Positions 7,488-7,504 of a DNA stretch of 7,504 bases are shown piece by piece. The position numbers and the translations under genes were made by a program. The notes under the pieces were generated by a model. That model was not told the DNA's origin. It did no database searches and worked only from the letters and a program-made list of their open reading frames with translations. Source of the stretch: Candidatus Zixiibacteriota bacterium (GTDB lineage: Bacteria > Zixibacteria > MSB-5A5 > GN15 > FEB-12); NCBI GenBank assembly GCA_029932795.1, contig JAOZPL010000096.1, positions 1-7,504 on the forward strand, read 5' to 3'. Positions within the stretch are counted from its first letter, which is position 1, and each line of letters begins with the position of its first letter.

Positions 7488-7504
7488 ATTGGTGTCAGTA
7501 AGGG

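Larger units (their letters stand above)
7271..7504. other. Intergenic region after recN, no gene supported
   Basis: Nothing in these 234 bases reads as a convincing gene on either strand. The reading frame that enters it antisense to recN (7381 down to 6959) is a shadow of recN codons. What the region does hold is a small hairpin TCCCG-ATAA-CGGGA (7305-7318) without a T-tract, a longer interrupted palindrome (7368-7395) and an outward + strand promoter (7459-7487). This looks like a boundary between two transcription units. Confidence 0.7.

Noticed and set aside
1..7504. CRISPR array, insertion sequence, tRNA, rRNA or a new accessory system
   Set aside because: No regularly spaced repeats, transposase, terminal inverted repeats or cloverleaf-like sequence were seen. 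All six genes are recognised housekeeping families packed closely together.

Overview
The window is a compact bacterial housekeeping segment of intermediate base composition (roughly half G+C by eye). It has six complete protein genes, all on the + strand and separated by short gaps or overlaps. In order they are ribosomal protein bS21 (rpsU), a GatB/YqeY-domain protein, a CvpA-family membrane protein, the MutS2/Smr ATPase-nuclease, DNA primase (dnaG) and the DNA-repair SMC-like protein RecN. The motifs are clearly bacterial. The order rpsU-yqeY-...-mutS2-dnaG recalls the 'macromolecular synthesis' neighbourhood (rpsU-dnaG-rpoD in E. coli), but recN sits where rpoD is usually found. No gene allows a firm taxonomic call. 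My low-confidence guess is a Gram-negative, little-studied environmental lineage.

Layout: positions 1-103 are a non-coding leader. rpsU (104-304) starts with TTG behind a G-rich ribosome binding site and shares one base with yqeY (304-750; TAATG junction). A 58-base gap leads to cvpA (809-1447). A strong hairpin plus T-tract at 1484-1506 closes this first unit. mutS2 (1528-3894), dnaG (3891-5612) and recN (5612-7270) follow, with 4-base and 1-base overlaps, and look like one translationally coupled transcript. The last 234 bases hold no gene I can support. They contain a small hairpin, a stronger interrupted palindrome and a textbook sigma-70-type promoter (TTGACA-17-TAGAAT, 7459-7487) that reads out of the window.

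Together the genes cover translation (bS21, and possibly tRNA-linked YqeY), replication initiation (primase) and genome maintenance (MutS2, RecN). I found no mobile element, CRISPR array, tRNA or rRNA, and no sign of a novel defence or metabolic system. The points worth a second look are the replacement of rpoD by recN, a changed LDLR-type motif in the MutS2 Smr domain, the terminator/possible-promoter overlap before mutS2, and the structured end region with its outward promoter.
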